DNA from: a virus
Reading direction: 5' to 3' (one strand)
Length of the DNA stretch: 60,788 nucleotides
IMG/VR virus record: IMGVR_UViG_3300037070_008166
Span: 1-60,788 of that record
The notes beneath the pieces are model-generated. The model worked only from the letters and a program-made list of their open reading frames with translations. It did no database searches and was not told where the DNA came from. Positions 8,940-17,185 of this stretch are shown here, one piece after another. The position numbers and the translations under genes are program-made. Within the stretch, counting starts at the first letter, position 1; each line of letters begins with the position of its first letter.

Positions 8940-9374
8940 ATGTCGATCACTCGGTACGACCCGAACACGATCTTCCTGGGAGGGGACCGGACGCAAATCG
9001 GCGACCTCGCAGTGAGTGAAGCCCTCACGCCCGGCATGCTTGTCGAGCGATTCAACAACGGTGGCATCATCCGGTGGCGGAAGGCGACCGCCGATATCGA
9101 TGGTCCGCCGGCCATCATCACCAATCAGTCGATGCTCAACTTGGGCGTCGATGACGACTACGCCGCTGGCGATCTGGCGGAGGTTTCCATTCTGCACAAG
9201 GGTGCGACGGCCTGGGCGCTCATCGCGAGCGGACAGAACATCGCCGCTGGTGTGCTGCTCGGCAGTGCGGGCGACGGCACGCTGAAGGCCGGAGCCACCG
9301 TGGCTCGGTTCACCGCACTCGAGAACAAGCCCACTGTCACCGTCCTGACGCGCATTCGCGTCGAGGCACTGTAA
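8940..9374 (+). CDS. Capsid decoration / structural cement protein
   Basis: 144 residues directly upstream of the major capsid gene, the usual place for a decoration protein that binds the capsid lattice. The sequence is beta-rich with phrases typical of the cement-like group: ALTPGMLVERF, YAAGDLAEVSILHKG and SGQNIAAGVLLGSAGDGTL. No membrane or catalytic motif is seen. The start is preceded by CAGGAGA. The family assignment is by pattern and context. Confidence 0.7.
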   Translation: MSITRYDPNTIFLGGDRTQIGDLAVSEALTPGMLVERFNNGGIIRWRKATADIDGPPAIITNQSMLNLGVDDDYAAGDLAEVSILHKGATAWALIASGQNIAAGVLLGSAGDGTLKAGATVARFTALENKPTVTVLTRIRVEAL

Positions 9375-9376
9375 CC

Positions 9377-9396
9377 GACGCCTCGGCGTCAGGAGG
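9377..9396 (+). promoter_or_regulatory. Hairpin abutting the capsid ribosome binding site
   Basis: GACGC (9377-9381) pairs with GCGTC (9386-9390) across the tetraloop CTCG, and the strong Shine-Dalgarno AGGAGG follows directly. A compact hairpin touching the ribosome site of the most highly made virion protein could protect the mRNA 5' end after processing or help ribosome standby. This is inference from structure and position. Confidence 0.4.
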
Positions 9397-9402
9397 AACG
9401 CG

Positions 9403-10479
9403 ATGTCCGAAAAGCGATTCACCGTAGCGGGGAAAGCCAGCCCGCTCAACGACGTGGTCATGCGAGCCATGCAGGAGACCGGCAAGTGGTCGGTCCCGGC
9501 AATGCGCTCGCCGGGGTTCCGGAACCTGGAGCAGATGCTCCAGTCCGATCCCACATTCCGCGCCGCAGCTCCACTCTCCGAGCGCGCCCAAATCGTGCTC
9601 GACAACGCCGTCGTCGAAGTGGGCCTGGACCGGCTCACGTTCGTCGCCGACATCTTGTCCGCAGGGCTGACGTACAATCTCAGCGACCCGCTGAGCGTGA
9701 CGCAGCTCGAATGGTACAAGACCAACAAGATCGGTGCCGCGCAGCGCACCATGAGCCCGTCGGCTCGCGGTGAGAACAAGCTGCCGGACCGTCTGCCCTC
9801 GCGCCTCCCGGTGTACCTGACGATCGACCAGTTCGAATTGGATATCCGCACGTTGCGCATGTCGCAGCGCGTCGGCCTTCCGCTCGACACGGCGATCATC
9901 AGCCAGTGCACGCGGTCGGTGAACGAGGCCATCGAGGACGCGGCCATCAACGGCGCGACCACGTTGGACGGTCAGGAACTGGCCGTGGACGGCTACTCGG
10001 CTCCCGGGTTGCTCAACGCACCGGATGCCGAGGCGCAAGCGTTGACGGCAGCGTCCTGGGACGTCACGCCAGTGGGTGCCACGATCTACGCCGAAGTGCA
10101 GGCGGCACTCGCGAAGCTCCGCGCCAACAAGCGGTTCGGCCCGTATCGCATGTACGTGCCGGTCGAAGTCGGTGCGGCGCTCGACTCGGACTACGACACC
10201 GTGTCCGGCTCGCGTGGCCTTTCGATTCGGGAGCGACTCCTGAAGATCGAGGGACTCCAGGCGATTCGCACGGCGGATCTCATGCCGCCGACCAAGGTCG
10301 CCTTCGTGCAGATGACGTCGGATGTCATCGACATGGTGGTGGGCCAGCCGCCGACCGTGATTCCGTGGACCTCGGTCGACGGTTTCACGTTCCACAACCT
10401 GATCATGGCCATCATGATCCCGCGGGTCCGCTCGGACTACGACGGGAACAGCGGCATTTGCATCGGGACGATCGCGTAA
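9403..10479 (+). CDS. Major capsid protein, HK97-fold, encapsulin-like
   Basis: 358 residues forming the capsid shell. The position after the protease and decoration genes, the length and the pattern fit an HK97-fold protein of the encapsulin/linocin-like group: an N-terminal arm, a helix-rich region (FELDIRTLRMSQRVGLPLDTA), ALAKLRANKRFGPYRMYVP for a spine-helix/P-domain strand, and a C-terminal strand IMAIMIPRVRSDYDGNSG. There is no long scaffold (delta) region at the N-terminus, consistent with scaffold functions residing in the protease protein. Strong AGGAGG ribosome site. Exact family needs a profile search. Confidence 0.85.
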   Translation: MSEKRFTVAGKASPLNDVVMRAMQETGKWSVPAMRSPGFRNLEQMLQSDPTFRAAAPLSERAQIVLDNAVVEVGLDRLTFVADILSAGLTYNLSDPLSVTQLEWYKTNKIGAAQRTMSPSARGENKLPDRLPSRLPVYLTIDQFELDIRTLRMSQRVGLPLDTAIISQCTRSVNEAIEDAAINGATTLDGQELAVDGYSAPGLLNAPDAEAQALTAASWDVTPVGATIYAEVQAALAKLRANKRFGPYRMYVPVEVGAALDSDYDTVSGSRGLSIRERLLKIEGLQAIRTADLMPPTKVAFVQMTSDVIDMVVGQPPTVIPWTSVDGFTFHNLIMAIMIPRVRSDYDGNSGICIGTIA

Positions 10480-10488
10480 CATCCACAG

Positions 10489-10523
10489 CAGGAGCCACTA
10501 TCGATTCCCGGTAGTGGCTCCTG
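10489..10523 (+). terminator. Strong hairpin after the capsid gene
   Basis: CAGGAGCCACTA (10489-10500) is perfectly complementary to TAGTGGCTCCTG (10512-10523), giving a 12-bp stem with an 11-base loop, 10 bases after the capsid stop. No U-run follows, so it is either a partial terminator or an mRNA-stabilising end that raises capsid over downstream products. The same GCCACT/AGTGGC stem core recurs at 11801-11837. Confidence 0.5.
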
Positions 10524-10548
10524 TCGATTCTTCGTGGGGGAGGATCCT

Positions 10549-10782
10549 ATGGAAAACGAATCCGAGAAGTCCACGCCAGTCACACCGAAGCTCGATCCTC
10601 TCCGTCGGGTGCTCATCCCGATTGAGAAGAAAAACATCTACGGCGAGAAAGTCTTCAAGACCCTGGACCAGACGACATACATTCGTGATCCGTATACGAA
10701 TCAGATTCGTCGAGTTGGCCCGAAGAAATTCGGGAAAGCTGCGAAGAAGGCAGCGAAGAGGGAAGCATGCCGGTCACGCTAG
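10549..10782 (+). CDS. Small basic head-region protein, unknown
   Basis: 77 residues from the ATG at 10549, chosen because GGGGGAGG lies about six bases upstream; a longer in-frame start at 10534 overlaps that site. The N-terminus is acidic and the C-terminus very basic (KKFGKAAKKAAKREACRSR), with a central DPYTNQIRRVGP segment. No family is recognised. It sits between capsid and connector and overlaps the latter by 16 bases, so a head-completion or minor virion role is plausible. Confidence 0.65.
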   Translation: MENESEKSTPVTPKLDPLRRVLIPIEKKNIYGEKVFKTLDQTTYIRDPYTNQIRRVGPKKFGKAAKKAAKREACRSR

Positions 10783-11345
10783 TCACCACGGTCGCTGGGG
10801 CGACGTCGAATTCCTACGCGACGCAAGCGGAGGCGGATGCGTATTTCAACGCCCGCCTTCCACTGGAACCGCCGTGGGAAGATGCGGATGATCCGACGGC
10901 AGCGTTGGCCACGGCGACGAGGGTGCTGGATTCGTTCGTCCAGCCACTTCGGATTCTGGTGCGCGGCGACGGCGGAGATTTCTACATCACGCGGCGACAG
11001 TGGACCGGAGCTCCCGCGACCACGACGCAACGACTTGCGTGGCCACGCACGGGAATGTACGACAAGAATGGCAATGCCATTCCGTCGAACGTCATCCCGG
11101 AAGATCTCAAGTTTGCGCAGTCCGAACTCGCTGGACTGCTCCTCATCAGTGATACGACACTCGACAATGCGGTGCGCGTCGGCGGGATCAAATCCGTGAG
11201 TGCGGGCAGCGTGTCCGTCAGCTTCAAGGACATGATTGAGCAACACGTGCTCCCGGAGTTCGTGTGGTTCCTCATGCCGGCGAGCTGGTTCACAGATGAG
11301 ATCCTCACCCCAGCTCGACCGGCACTGTTTGACGTGGTGTCGTAG
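10767..11345 (+). CDS. Head-tail connector (adaptor) protein
   Basis: 192 residues. The opening SNSYATQAEADAYFNAR and the following helical bundle are typical of the phage adaptor group often labelled DnaT-like in databases. It is thought to bind under the portal as the first connector ring. RLAWPRTGMYDKNGNAIP in mid-protein also fits that group. Position after the capsid gene is as expected. Confidence 0.7.
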   Translation: MPVTLVTTVAGATSNSYATQAEADAYFNARLPLEPPWEDADDPTAALATATRVLDSFVQPLRILVRGDGGDFYITRRQWTGAPATTTQRLAWPRTGMYDKNGNAIPSNVIPEDLKFAQSELAGLLLISDTTLDNAVRVGGIKSVSAGSVSVSFKDMIEQHVLPEFVWFLMPASWFTDEILTPARPALFDVVS

Positions 11346-11353
11346 GAGACTAC

Positions 11354-11785
11354 ATGAACATCAATGTTCACATCCGGATTGAAAGCGCCAAATCGGATGA
11401 GATCCTCCAACAATTGGATGCGCTGAACACGAAAGTGAGCGTGATGGCTATGGCTCTGAAGGACATGAACGAACTGCTCGACGAACTGAACGTCTACACC
11501 AACAAACTCGGCGTCGCTGCCGAGGCTCAGGCTGCAAAGATCACCGAGATCGGTGAGGACCTGGACAAGCTGATCGCCGAGACCGACGACACGGCAGTCA
11601 AGGCTCGCCTCCAGGCGCACCGCGACACGTTGGCGCAGCTCGCGGCGAACGAGGAAGCCCAAGCGGAAACGTTGGCGAATCTGGCCGCGAAGCGGAACGA
11701 CCCGCTGCCTCCGCCGGTCGAACCTCCGGTCGAACCTCCGGTCGAACCGCCAGTGGAACCTCCGGTCGAACCGCCAACCGAGTAG
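11354..11785 (+). CDS. Coiled-coil protein with C-terminal PPVE repeats
   Basis: 143 residues. Residues 1-115 are a heptad-like helix (QLDALNTKVSVMAMALKDMN), pointing to a coiled-coil oligomer. The C-terminus is five or six tandem PPVE units encoded by a 12-base repeat (11707-11785), probably an extended stalk. No homologue is recognised; trimeric minor virion proteins in head regions have this look. The DNA repeat makes copy number prone to slippage. Confidence 0.6.
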   Translation: MNINVHIRIESAKSDEILQQLDALNTKVSVMAMALKDMNELLDELNVYTNKLGVAAEAQAAKITEIGEDLDKLIAETDDTAVKARLQAHRDTLAQLAANEEAQAETLANLAAKRNDPLPPPVEPPVEPPVEPPVEPPVEPPTE

Positions 11786-11800
11786 GATTTCCATGCGTGG

Positions 11801-11837
11801 GGCCACTGACATCATGGACACCACGGTGTCAGTGGCC
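11801..11837 (+). terminator. Inverted repeat after the coiled-coil gene
   Basis: GGCCACTGACA (11801-11811) pairs perfectly with TGTCAGTGGCC (11827-11837), an 11-bp stem with a 15-base loop. A competing inner palindrome GACACC/GGTGTC lies within the loop. No U-run follows. The core resembles the hairpin after the capsid gene, suggesting a shared post-transcriptional role. Confidence 0.45.
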
Positions 11838-11850
11838 TATCGTGGTGTCG

Positions 11851-12012
11851 ATGAAGATCATCGTGTACGACAAGAGTCGGAATCAGTGGCGGTTCTTCTA
11901 CGTCATTCCAGAAGACGATAGCTATGTGGCCAAGTGCCGCAATGGCATTCATCAGTTTCAGCCGACGTTCTTGCGCTGTTCGTGTGGTGAGGTAACGAAA
12001 TGGGCCTCTTAG
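11851..12012 (+). CDS. 53-residue cysteine-containing protein, possible zinc ribbon
   Basis: Starts at the ATG at 11851, just after an inverted repeat, and overlaps the next gene by 13 bases. The C-terminal half has CRNGIHQF and LRCSCGEVTKW, a C-x3-H...C-x-C arrangement that could bind one zinc ion. Similar short cysteine segments end the glycosyltransferase at 15842-17185. Function unknown; possibly a protein-interaction module in the connector region. Confidence 0.55.
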   Translation: MKIIVYDKSRNQWRFFYVIPEDDSYVAKCRNGIHQFQPTFLRCSCGEVTKWAS

Positions 12013-12383
12013 GCATTCTTCGTTCGGGGGTCAAGACGATCGACAGTGTCACGAAGGACCTCCAGTCTACCGTGACATACAAGCGATTTGTTTCCCAGAC
12101 TGCGAAGGGTGTCAAGACCTATGCGTCACCCATCACGATGAAGGCGATCGTGGATCGGAAGCAACAGCAAGTGCGCACCGGAAATGGAATTCTCAGTCTG
12201 AGTCGGGCGACGATCACGTTCGTAGACATCAAGAAGTTGCTCACCGTTACGAACAATCTGGGAATTCGCGACAGCGACATCATCATTCTGCCCGACGGCA
12301 CGACCGGGCCGATTCTTTCCCTCTCGGGATTTCTTGACCGTGGCACAGAAGTGCCAGTGGCGACGGAGGCGTTCCTCGGATGA
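12000..12383 (+). CDS. Head-closure / neck protein, putative
   Basis: 127 residues, beta-rich, between the adaptor and the tail-completion gene at 17182. The size, the phrase KGVKTYASPITMKAIVDRKQQQVRT and the closing strands match the general look of head-closure (SPP1 gp16-like) proteins, which plug the filled head. The motif evidence is weak, so the call relies on genome order. ATG overlaps the previous gene; the stop overlaps the next gene as ATGA. Confidence 0.6.
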   Translation: MGLLGILRSGVKTIDSVTKDLQSTVTYKRFVSQTAKGVKTYASPITMKAIVDRKQQQVRTGNGILSLSRATITFVDIKKLLTVTNNLGIRDSDIIILPDGTTGPILSLSGFLDRGTEVPVATEAFLG

Positions 12384-12751
12384 AGATCGAGCATCGTCGC
12401 GTTGACTTCAAGGATTCTCGAGGGACCATTCGGGATATCTTGAAAGACCGCACCGTGGACAACGTGACGGAAATCGTCACGGCGAAAGGCACAGTGCGCG
12501 GCAACCATTACCATCGCCAGGCGCTGGTCTACATCTACATCCTGGAGGGGTCATTCAACGTCTTTTCGCGTGAGCATGAAGAAGCGCCAGTACAACAGGC
12601 GCATGTTGCAACAGGGGATTTGGTCATCTTCTTGCCGTACGATCTCCATGCACTGGTCGCTCTGGAAGACAGCCGGTTTCTACTTCTTGCCTCCGGTCCG
12701 CGTGGTGGGGAGCATACGGTGGCGGAAGTGCTCTACGAGGTGCCGGCATGA
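12380..12751 (+). CDS. Cupin, WxcM/FdtA-like sugar isomerase or epimerase
   Basis: 123 residues, a single cupin barrel. Motif 1 is GTVRGNHYHRQ with paired His, and motif 2 is GDLVIFLPYDLHALV, together a metal-binding double-stranded beta-helix. The opening RGTIRDIL and TEIVTAKG resemble WxcM/FdtA-type enzymes that isomerise dTDP-4-keto sugars. The following aminotransferase would use such a keto sugar, so the pair likely makes an amino sugar donor. First gene of the inserted glycosylation cassette; the exact reaction is not certain. Confidence 0.75.
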   Translation: MKIEHRRVDFKDSRGTIRDILKDRTVDNVTEIVTAKGTVRGNHYHRQALVYIYILEGSFNVFSREHEEAPVQQAHVATGDLVIFLPYDLHALVALEDSRFLLLASGPRGGEHTVAEVLYEVPA

Positions 12752-13863
12752 TTCCTGTCCATGCGCCGGTCTTCGACCCGGAGGATTTCCACCTCGTGCA
12801 GTTCGCCCTGAACTCCGGTGAGATTTCTGGCACGTTCGGTCGATTCATCACGGAGTTCGAAGAACGCTTCGCGGAATTCTGTGGCTGCAACTTCGGCATC
12901 GCCGTGAGCAGTGGGACCACCGCCTTGCATCTGGCTGCGGCCGTGCTGGGAATTGGTCGTGGCGACGAAGTCCTGATGAACGCGTGTACGAATATCGCGA
13001 CGGCGAATGCGGTGGTTCAGCAGGGTGGGATCGTCGTTCCGATTGATTCGGAGCCTGACACCTGGAATATGCGTGTAGATCTGCTTGAAGATGCGATTAC
13101 CTCACGCGCCCGCGCGATCATGCCGGTGCACATCTACGGTCATCCCGTTGATATGGATCGGGTCATGGAAATCGCGCACAAGTATGAGCTTCGCGTGATC
13201 GAAGATTGCGCGGAAGCCCACGGCGCGGAATATCGCGGACGACGTGTGGGCAGCTTCGGCGACTTCGGTTGTTTCAGTTTCTACGCAAACAAAGTGATCA
13301 CCACCGGCGAAGGTGGAATGCTCGTGACGAACGATCCGCAGCTTGCGGAGCAGGCCCGCAGCTTGCGCAATCTCGGATTTGGAATTCCTCGCTTCGTTCA
13401 TCATGAGATGGGCTTCAACTACCGCATGACGAACGTCCAGGCCGCGATCGGGGTGGGTCAGCTGTCGAGGATTGAACAGATCATCGAACGCAAGCGCCAT
13501 ATTGCGCAGATGTATTTGGATCGACTGGCTGACGTGCCTGGTCTACGACTGCCTGTCGAAGCAGACTACGCTCGTTCGGTCTACTGGATGTTCGGCGTGG
13601 TGTTGGAACCAGAGTTCGGTGTGCACCGTGACGATTTCGCGGCTGAGCTGCTAGACCACGGTGTGGACACGCGCACCATGTTCTGCCCGATGAATCAGCA
13701 GCCGGCGTTGCTCAAACGTGGTGCAGTGAAACGGCTCGCGTGCCCGGTCGCGGACTTCCTCTGGACGAACGGCTTGTATCTTCCCAGTGGAAATGGTCTG
13801 ACGGAAAGTGAAATTGACGGGATCTGTCACCTCGTTCAGGAGATGAGCCCGGCATGCGCGTGA
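12748..13863 (+). CDS. DegT/DnrJ/EryC1/StrS family sugar aminotransferase
   Basis: 371 residues, full length for this PLP-dependent family, which transfers an amino group to nucleotide keto sugars. Visible signatures are SSGTTALHLA, EDCAEAHGAEYRG and the PLP lysine K182 in YANKVITTGEGGM, with GFNYRMTNVQAAIG downstream. It overlaps the cupin by four bases and the next glycosyltransferase by ten, so it is one operon. Perosamine-synthase-like enzymes are the nearest group by pattern, but the sugar cannot be fixed from sequence. Confidence 0.92.
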   Translation: MIPVHAPVFDPEDFHLVQFALNSGEISGTFGRFITEFEERFAEFCGCNFGIAVSSGTTALHLAAAVLGIGRGDEVLMNACTNIATANAVVQQGGIVVPIDSEPDTWNMRVDLLEDAITSRARAIMPVHIYGHPVDMDRVMEIAHKYELRVIEDCAEAHGAEYRGRRVGSFGDFGCFSFYANKVITTGEGGMLVTNDPQLAEQARSLRNLGFGIPRFVHHEMGFNYRMTNVQAAIGVGQLSRIEQIIERKRHIAQMYLDRLADVPGLRLPVEADYARSVYWMFGVVLEPEFGVHRDDFAAELLDHGVDTRTMFCPMNQQPALLKRGAVKRLACPVADFLWTNGLYLPSGNGLTESEIDGICHLVQEMSPACA

Positions 13864-14609
13864 ATATTGTGGTGGCTCGTGGTGATATCGAGTGGATTTG
13901 CGGCCGAATGGCTCGTGAGCTCGCGGCACGACTCCCCACGTTCGGCATTTCCGCATCGATCAACGGAGAGCCCGGTGATCTGGAGTACCAGCAAGTCGTC
14001 TACGGCCCACCTCTGACTCGACCGGCCATCGGATTGTTCACGCATGGACGTGAGCGTCCATATCAATTCGGAAAAGATTACGATGGGGCGGTTTGTATGA
14101 ACCGAACCATGTTACAATACCTGAACGAAGCCGGGGCGATAATCCCTCAGGTCATTGAGCAGCCAGTGGATTCAGTCTTCAACAAGACACCTGTGTTCGG
14201 TGTGGCGGGCCGTGTCTATGGTGATGGCCGCAAGGGGGAGTTCCTCGTCGCGAAGATGGTGGCCGCTGGCTATCGCGTGATTGCATGGGGACAAGGTTGG
14301 CCATGCGAAATCGTGTCGTCGGATGTGGCGTTCTTACCGGCATTCTATTCGATGATTGATTACTACGTGGACACGTCCAGTGATGAAGGTGGCTGCACCC
14401 CGGCATTGGAAGCCATGGCGAGTGGAAAACCTGTGATCAGCCACACGATTGGCGTGGACCGCCCGGTGCTGGCCTACATGCGGCACGATTGGCCGAGCCT
14501 GGAACGACTTCTGATTTCGTTGACCAGTCCGCGCACGTATGACCAGTGGGCTGCAGACCATGCGGAATACTTCCGGCGAGTGCTCATGGTGAAAGGCATC
14601 GCGGCGTGA
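13854..14609 (+). CDS. Glycosyltransferase, GT4-like (GT-B)
   Basis: 251 residues, short for a GT-B enzyme. The C-terminal donor-binding half is clear: SSDEGGCTPALEAMASGKPVIS carries the E-x7-E signature of GT4 enzymes. The N-terminal half is compact and may be truncated relative to bacterial GT4 proteins. Its start overlaps the aminotransferase and its stop overlaps the next start as GTGA. Probably uses the sugar made by the two preceding enzymes. Confidence 0.8.
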   Translation: MRVNIVVARGDIEWICGRMARELAARLPTFGISASINGEPGDLEYQQVVYGPPLTRPAIGLFTHGRERPYQFGKDYDGAVCMNRTMLQYLNEAGAIIPQVIEQPVDSVFNKTPVFGVAGRVYGDGRKGEFLVAKMVAAGYRVIAWGQGWPCEIVSSDVAFLPAFYSMIDYYVDTSSDEGGCTPALEAMASGKPVISHTIGVDRPVLAYMRHDWPSLERLLISLTSPRTYDQWAADHAEYFRRVLMVKGIAA

Positions 14610-15235
14610 CCTTTTCCATCGCGATCCGCACCGTGCCGAAGCGATTCCCGCTGTTCTCGGAGCTGTTTTATCGTGCTGCTTGCATGATCATGGACGACTC
14701 AGTGCTCGGGATGAACATCAGCGCAAATCCAGAGGTGGCGCCGAATGAAAACGGATGCCGGGCATTGGAAGGCGCGGCGGCATTCGGGGCGGATTGGGTC
14801 ATCTTCTTGGAAGACGACGCGGGCCTGATCCACAGTTTCTTGCCAAACGTCAAATGGTGGATTGGAAACCACGCGCAAGACGATGTGCATATCTACCCGC
14901 TGGGCTGTCAGTACGACCACTGGGAACCAGGAGCCACCGCGTGGAAATATCCCATTCCGATGTTCTACTGCAGCGTGGCGATGATAATTCGTGGAACACA
15001 GGTGCCGTCACTCGTGGCGTATTTTCGCCAGAACAGTCACGTGGCGCAAGGCTTCGACCTGATGTCGGGTCATTGGCACGAGTCGATTTCCAAGAGTCCG
15101 TGTCTGCTCACGCCGATCCCGTGTTTGGTGGAGCATCTCGGTGATGACTCCACACTGATTGAAGGACGCCCGGAGCGAAACGTCGTAGGTCGCTTCCGTG
15201 GATTCAAAGGCTACGACTTTTCCTACGTGGGGTAG
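14606..15235 (+). CDS. Glycosyltransferase, GT-A type, putative
   Basis: 209 residues from a GTG start at 14606 that overlaps the preceding TGA; an upstream ATG at 14546 lies well inside the previous gene and is rejected. A Rossmann-type start TFSIAIRTVPKRFP and the acidic metal-binding ADWVIFLEDDAG are typical of GT-A enzymes. ALEGAAAFGADW before the DD motif also fits. The acceptor is unknown. Confidence 0.7.
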   Translation: MTFSIAIRTVPKRFPLFSELFYRAACMIMDDSVLGMNISANPEVAPNENGCRALEGAAAFGADWVIFLEDDAGLIHSFLPNVKWWIGNHAQDDVHIYPLGCQYDHWEPGATAWKYPIPMFYCSVAMIIRGTQVPSLVAYFRQNSHVAQGFDLMSGHWHESISKSPCLLTPIPCLVEHLGDDSTLIEGRPERNVVGRFRGFKGYDFSYVG

Positions 15236-15239
15236 AGGA

Positions 15240-15845
15240 ATGGCAGAAAACATCGGCACTGCAGAAAACAACGAACGCTTCCGCGAATATCCGTACAACA
15301 TTCGTGAAACGTGGTGGAACGACATGCAGCGCGAGAAGATGCGCCAGATGGCCAGTCGTATTCGTGAAGGCGAATGGGTGGCTGATGTTGGCTGCAACGC
15401 GGGCTATCTTCCTGAGTTCTTACCAGTTGGCTGTGTGGCGCACGGCATCGACCTGTCACCGGCACTCGTGGAGCGGGCGCGCGAGCGTGGCTTGTATCGT
15501 TCGGTGGCGGTGGCTCCGGCGGAAGAGCAGCCGTTTGACGACAAGTCCATGGACGTCGTTGTGATGGCCGGCGTGATCGAATATCCATTCGATCCACAGC
15601 AGGTGCTTCGCGAGTGCGCTCGCGTGGCGCGTCGTATCGTGATCGTGGAAGCATGCCACGAAGACGGAATCTGGGGTGCAGAGCGTATCCCCATCCACTC
15701 GCACATGGTTCGCAGCTATAACGAAGAAACGCTGGTCAAAGAAGTCGCGACAATCGGCCGAGTCACCTGGATTCATGTGGTCAACGGCGACGGCGTCGGA
15801 CTGCACGGCCAGCCGCAGCACCGTATCGTTGAGGTGACACTGTGA
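15240..15845 (+). CDS. Class I SAM-dependent methyltransferase
   Basis: 201 residues from the ATG at 15240 (GAGGA just upstream). Motif I is VADVGCNAGYLPEF, then an acidic strand end in GIDLSPALVERARERG, PAEEQPFDDKSMDVVVMAG as the motif IV region and LRECARVARRIVIVE. This is the Methyltransf_11 arrangement for small-molecule or sugar methylation. Within a sugar cassette, methylation of a sugar or glycan is the likely role, by context only. Confidence 0.88.
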   Translation: MAENIGTAENNERFREYPYNIRETWWNDMQREKMRQMASRIREGEWVADVGCNAGYLPEFLPVGCVAHGIDLSPALVERARERGLYRSVAVAPAEEQPFDDKSMDVVVMAGVIEYPFDPQQVLRECARVARRIVIVEACHEDGIWGAERIPIHSHMVRSYNEETLVKEVATIGRVTWIHVVNGDGVGLHGQPQHRIVEVTL

Positions 15846-17185
15846 AGTCCCTGCTCTGGGTCGGGGACGCTGGTGTCCCGAGCGGTTTCGCGAAAGCCAC
15901 CCATGAGATCTTGAACCATCTCCTGGATGATTTCCGCGTTACGGTGTTGGGCATCAATTATCGTGGCGATCCTCATGCATATCCGTACGAAATTTGGGCC
16001 GCACTTCCAGGTGGCGACTACTTCGGAATTGGCCGTCTGATCTGGATGTGCGATTTGCTCAATGGCCGTGATGGAAAACCACCTGATGTCATCGTGTTGC
16101 AGAACGATGGCTGGAACATCCCGCAATACATGCAGCTGCTCCGCAAGAAGTTACCCAGCGGCAAGTGGGCGTTCCCTGAATACGCGAACATCCCGGTGGT
16201 AGCGATCGTGGCCGTCGACGGCAAGAATTTCCAAGGCAAGTGGCTAGATGGCGTGAGCATGGCCATCTTCTGGACGCAGTTCGCGTTGGACGAAGCACGT
16301 CGTGGTGGCTACACCGGCGAAGCAGCAGTCATCCCACTGGGTGTGGACTTGAACATCTACAAACCAGTGCCGCAAGCGGAAGCGCGGGCGCGTCGGTTGG
16401 ATCCGTCGATGAAGGACTTCTTCATTGTCGGCAACGTTAATCGCAACCAGCCCCGCAAGCGATGGGACTTGATGATCAAGTACTTCGCGGCGTGGATCAA
16501 GCAAGTGCCCCGCGGAACAGAAGAGGAGATTGCGACGTCCCGAGTGGTCATCCGAGACGCGATGCTCCTACTGCATACAGCCCCCACTGGCGATACAGGG
16601 TGTGATGTCGCTCAGCTGGCCCGCTACTATGGAGTTGCGGAGTTTCTCGCCGTGGCGGAGCCCCAGGCGTTTTACGGGATCAGCGAAGAAATGCTTGTGG
16701 ACTTCGTGAACTGCTTCGACGTCAATGCATCGACGTCGCAGGGAGAGGGATTCGGGCTGACCGCCCTGGAATCGATGGCGTGCGGCAAGCCCAACGTGTT
16801 GGGCGACTGGTCTGCGTATGGTGAGTGGGCGAAGGGAGCCGCATGGTTGGTTCCGTGCAAGACCACGCACATCGGCCCTCCCTACACCAACGTCATTGGC
16901 GGGGTGCCGGATCAGGAAGAGTTCGTCAAGGCACTGAATCGGTTGTACACGGACAAGCGCACGCGAGAGATCAACGGATTGGCTGCGCTCGAGCGCGCCC
17001 GCGAGCCGCAGTTCCGATGGGAGAATATCGGGAAAGCCTATCAGCTGGCGTTGGCTTCAGTGCTTTGCGAACACAAGTGGATTGACATGACCACTCTCAC
17101 AAATCGAGGCATTAGTACATCGCAGTGCAGTCTTTGCAAGCGAATTCGTACGGAGAAAATCGTTGAAGAGGAAGTCGCCCAATGA
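15842..17185 (+). CDS. Glycosyltransferase, GT4-like, with C-terminal zinc-ribbon segment
   Basis: 447 residues with both Rossmann domains. The N-terminal domain has WVGDAGVPSGFAKATHEIL, and the C-terminal domain carries EGFGLTALESMACGKPNV with the E-x7-E motif. The last 45 residues add a C-x-H...C-x2-C cluster (CEHKW and SQCSLCKRIR), a possible zinc ribbon not usual in the family. Start and stop overlap both neighbours by four bases. Last gene of the cassette; tail genes resume at once. Confidence 0.85.
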   Translation: MKSLLWVGDAGVPSGFAKATHEILNHLLDDFRVTVLGINYRGDPHAYPYEIWAALPGGDYFGIGRLIWMCDLLNGRDGKPPDVIVLQNDGWNIPQYMQLLRKKLPSGKWAFPEYANIPVVAIVAVDGKNFQGKWLDGVSMAIFWTQFALDEARRGGYTGEAAVIPLGVDLNIYKPVPQAEARARRLDPSMKDFFIVGNVNRNQPRKRWDLMIKYFAAWIKQVPRGTEEEIATSRVVIRDAMLLLHTAPTGDTGCDVAQLARYYGVAEFLAVAEPQAFYGISEEMLVDFVNCFDVNASTSQGEGFGLTALESMACGKPNVLGDWSAYGEWAKGAAWLVPCKTTHIGPPYTNVIGGVPDQEEFVKALNRLYTDKRTREINGLAALERAREPQFRWENIGKAYQLALASVLCEHKWIDMTTLTNRGISTSQCSLCKRIRTEKIVEEEVAQ

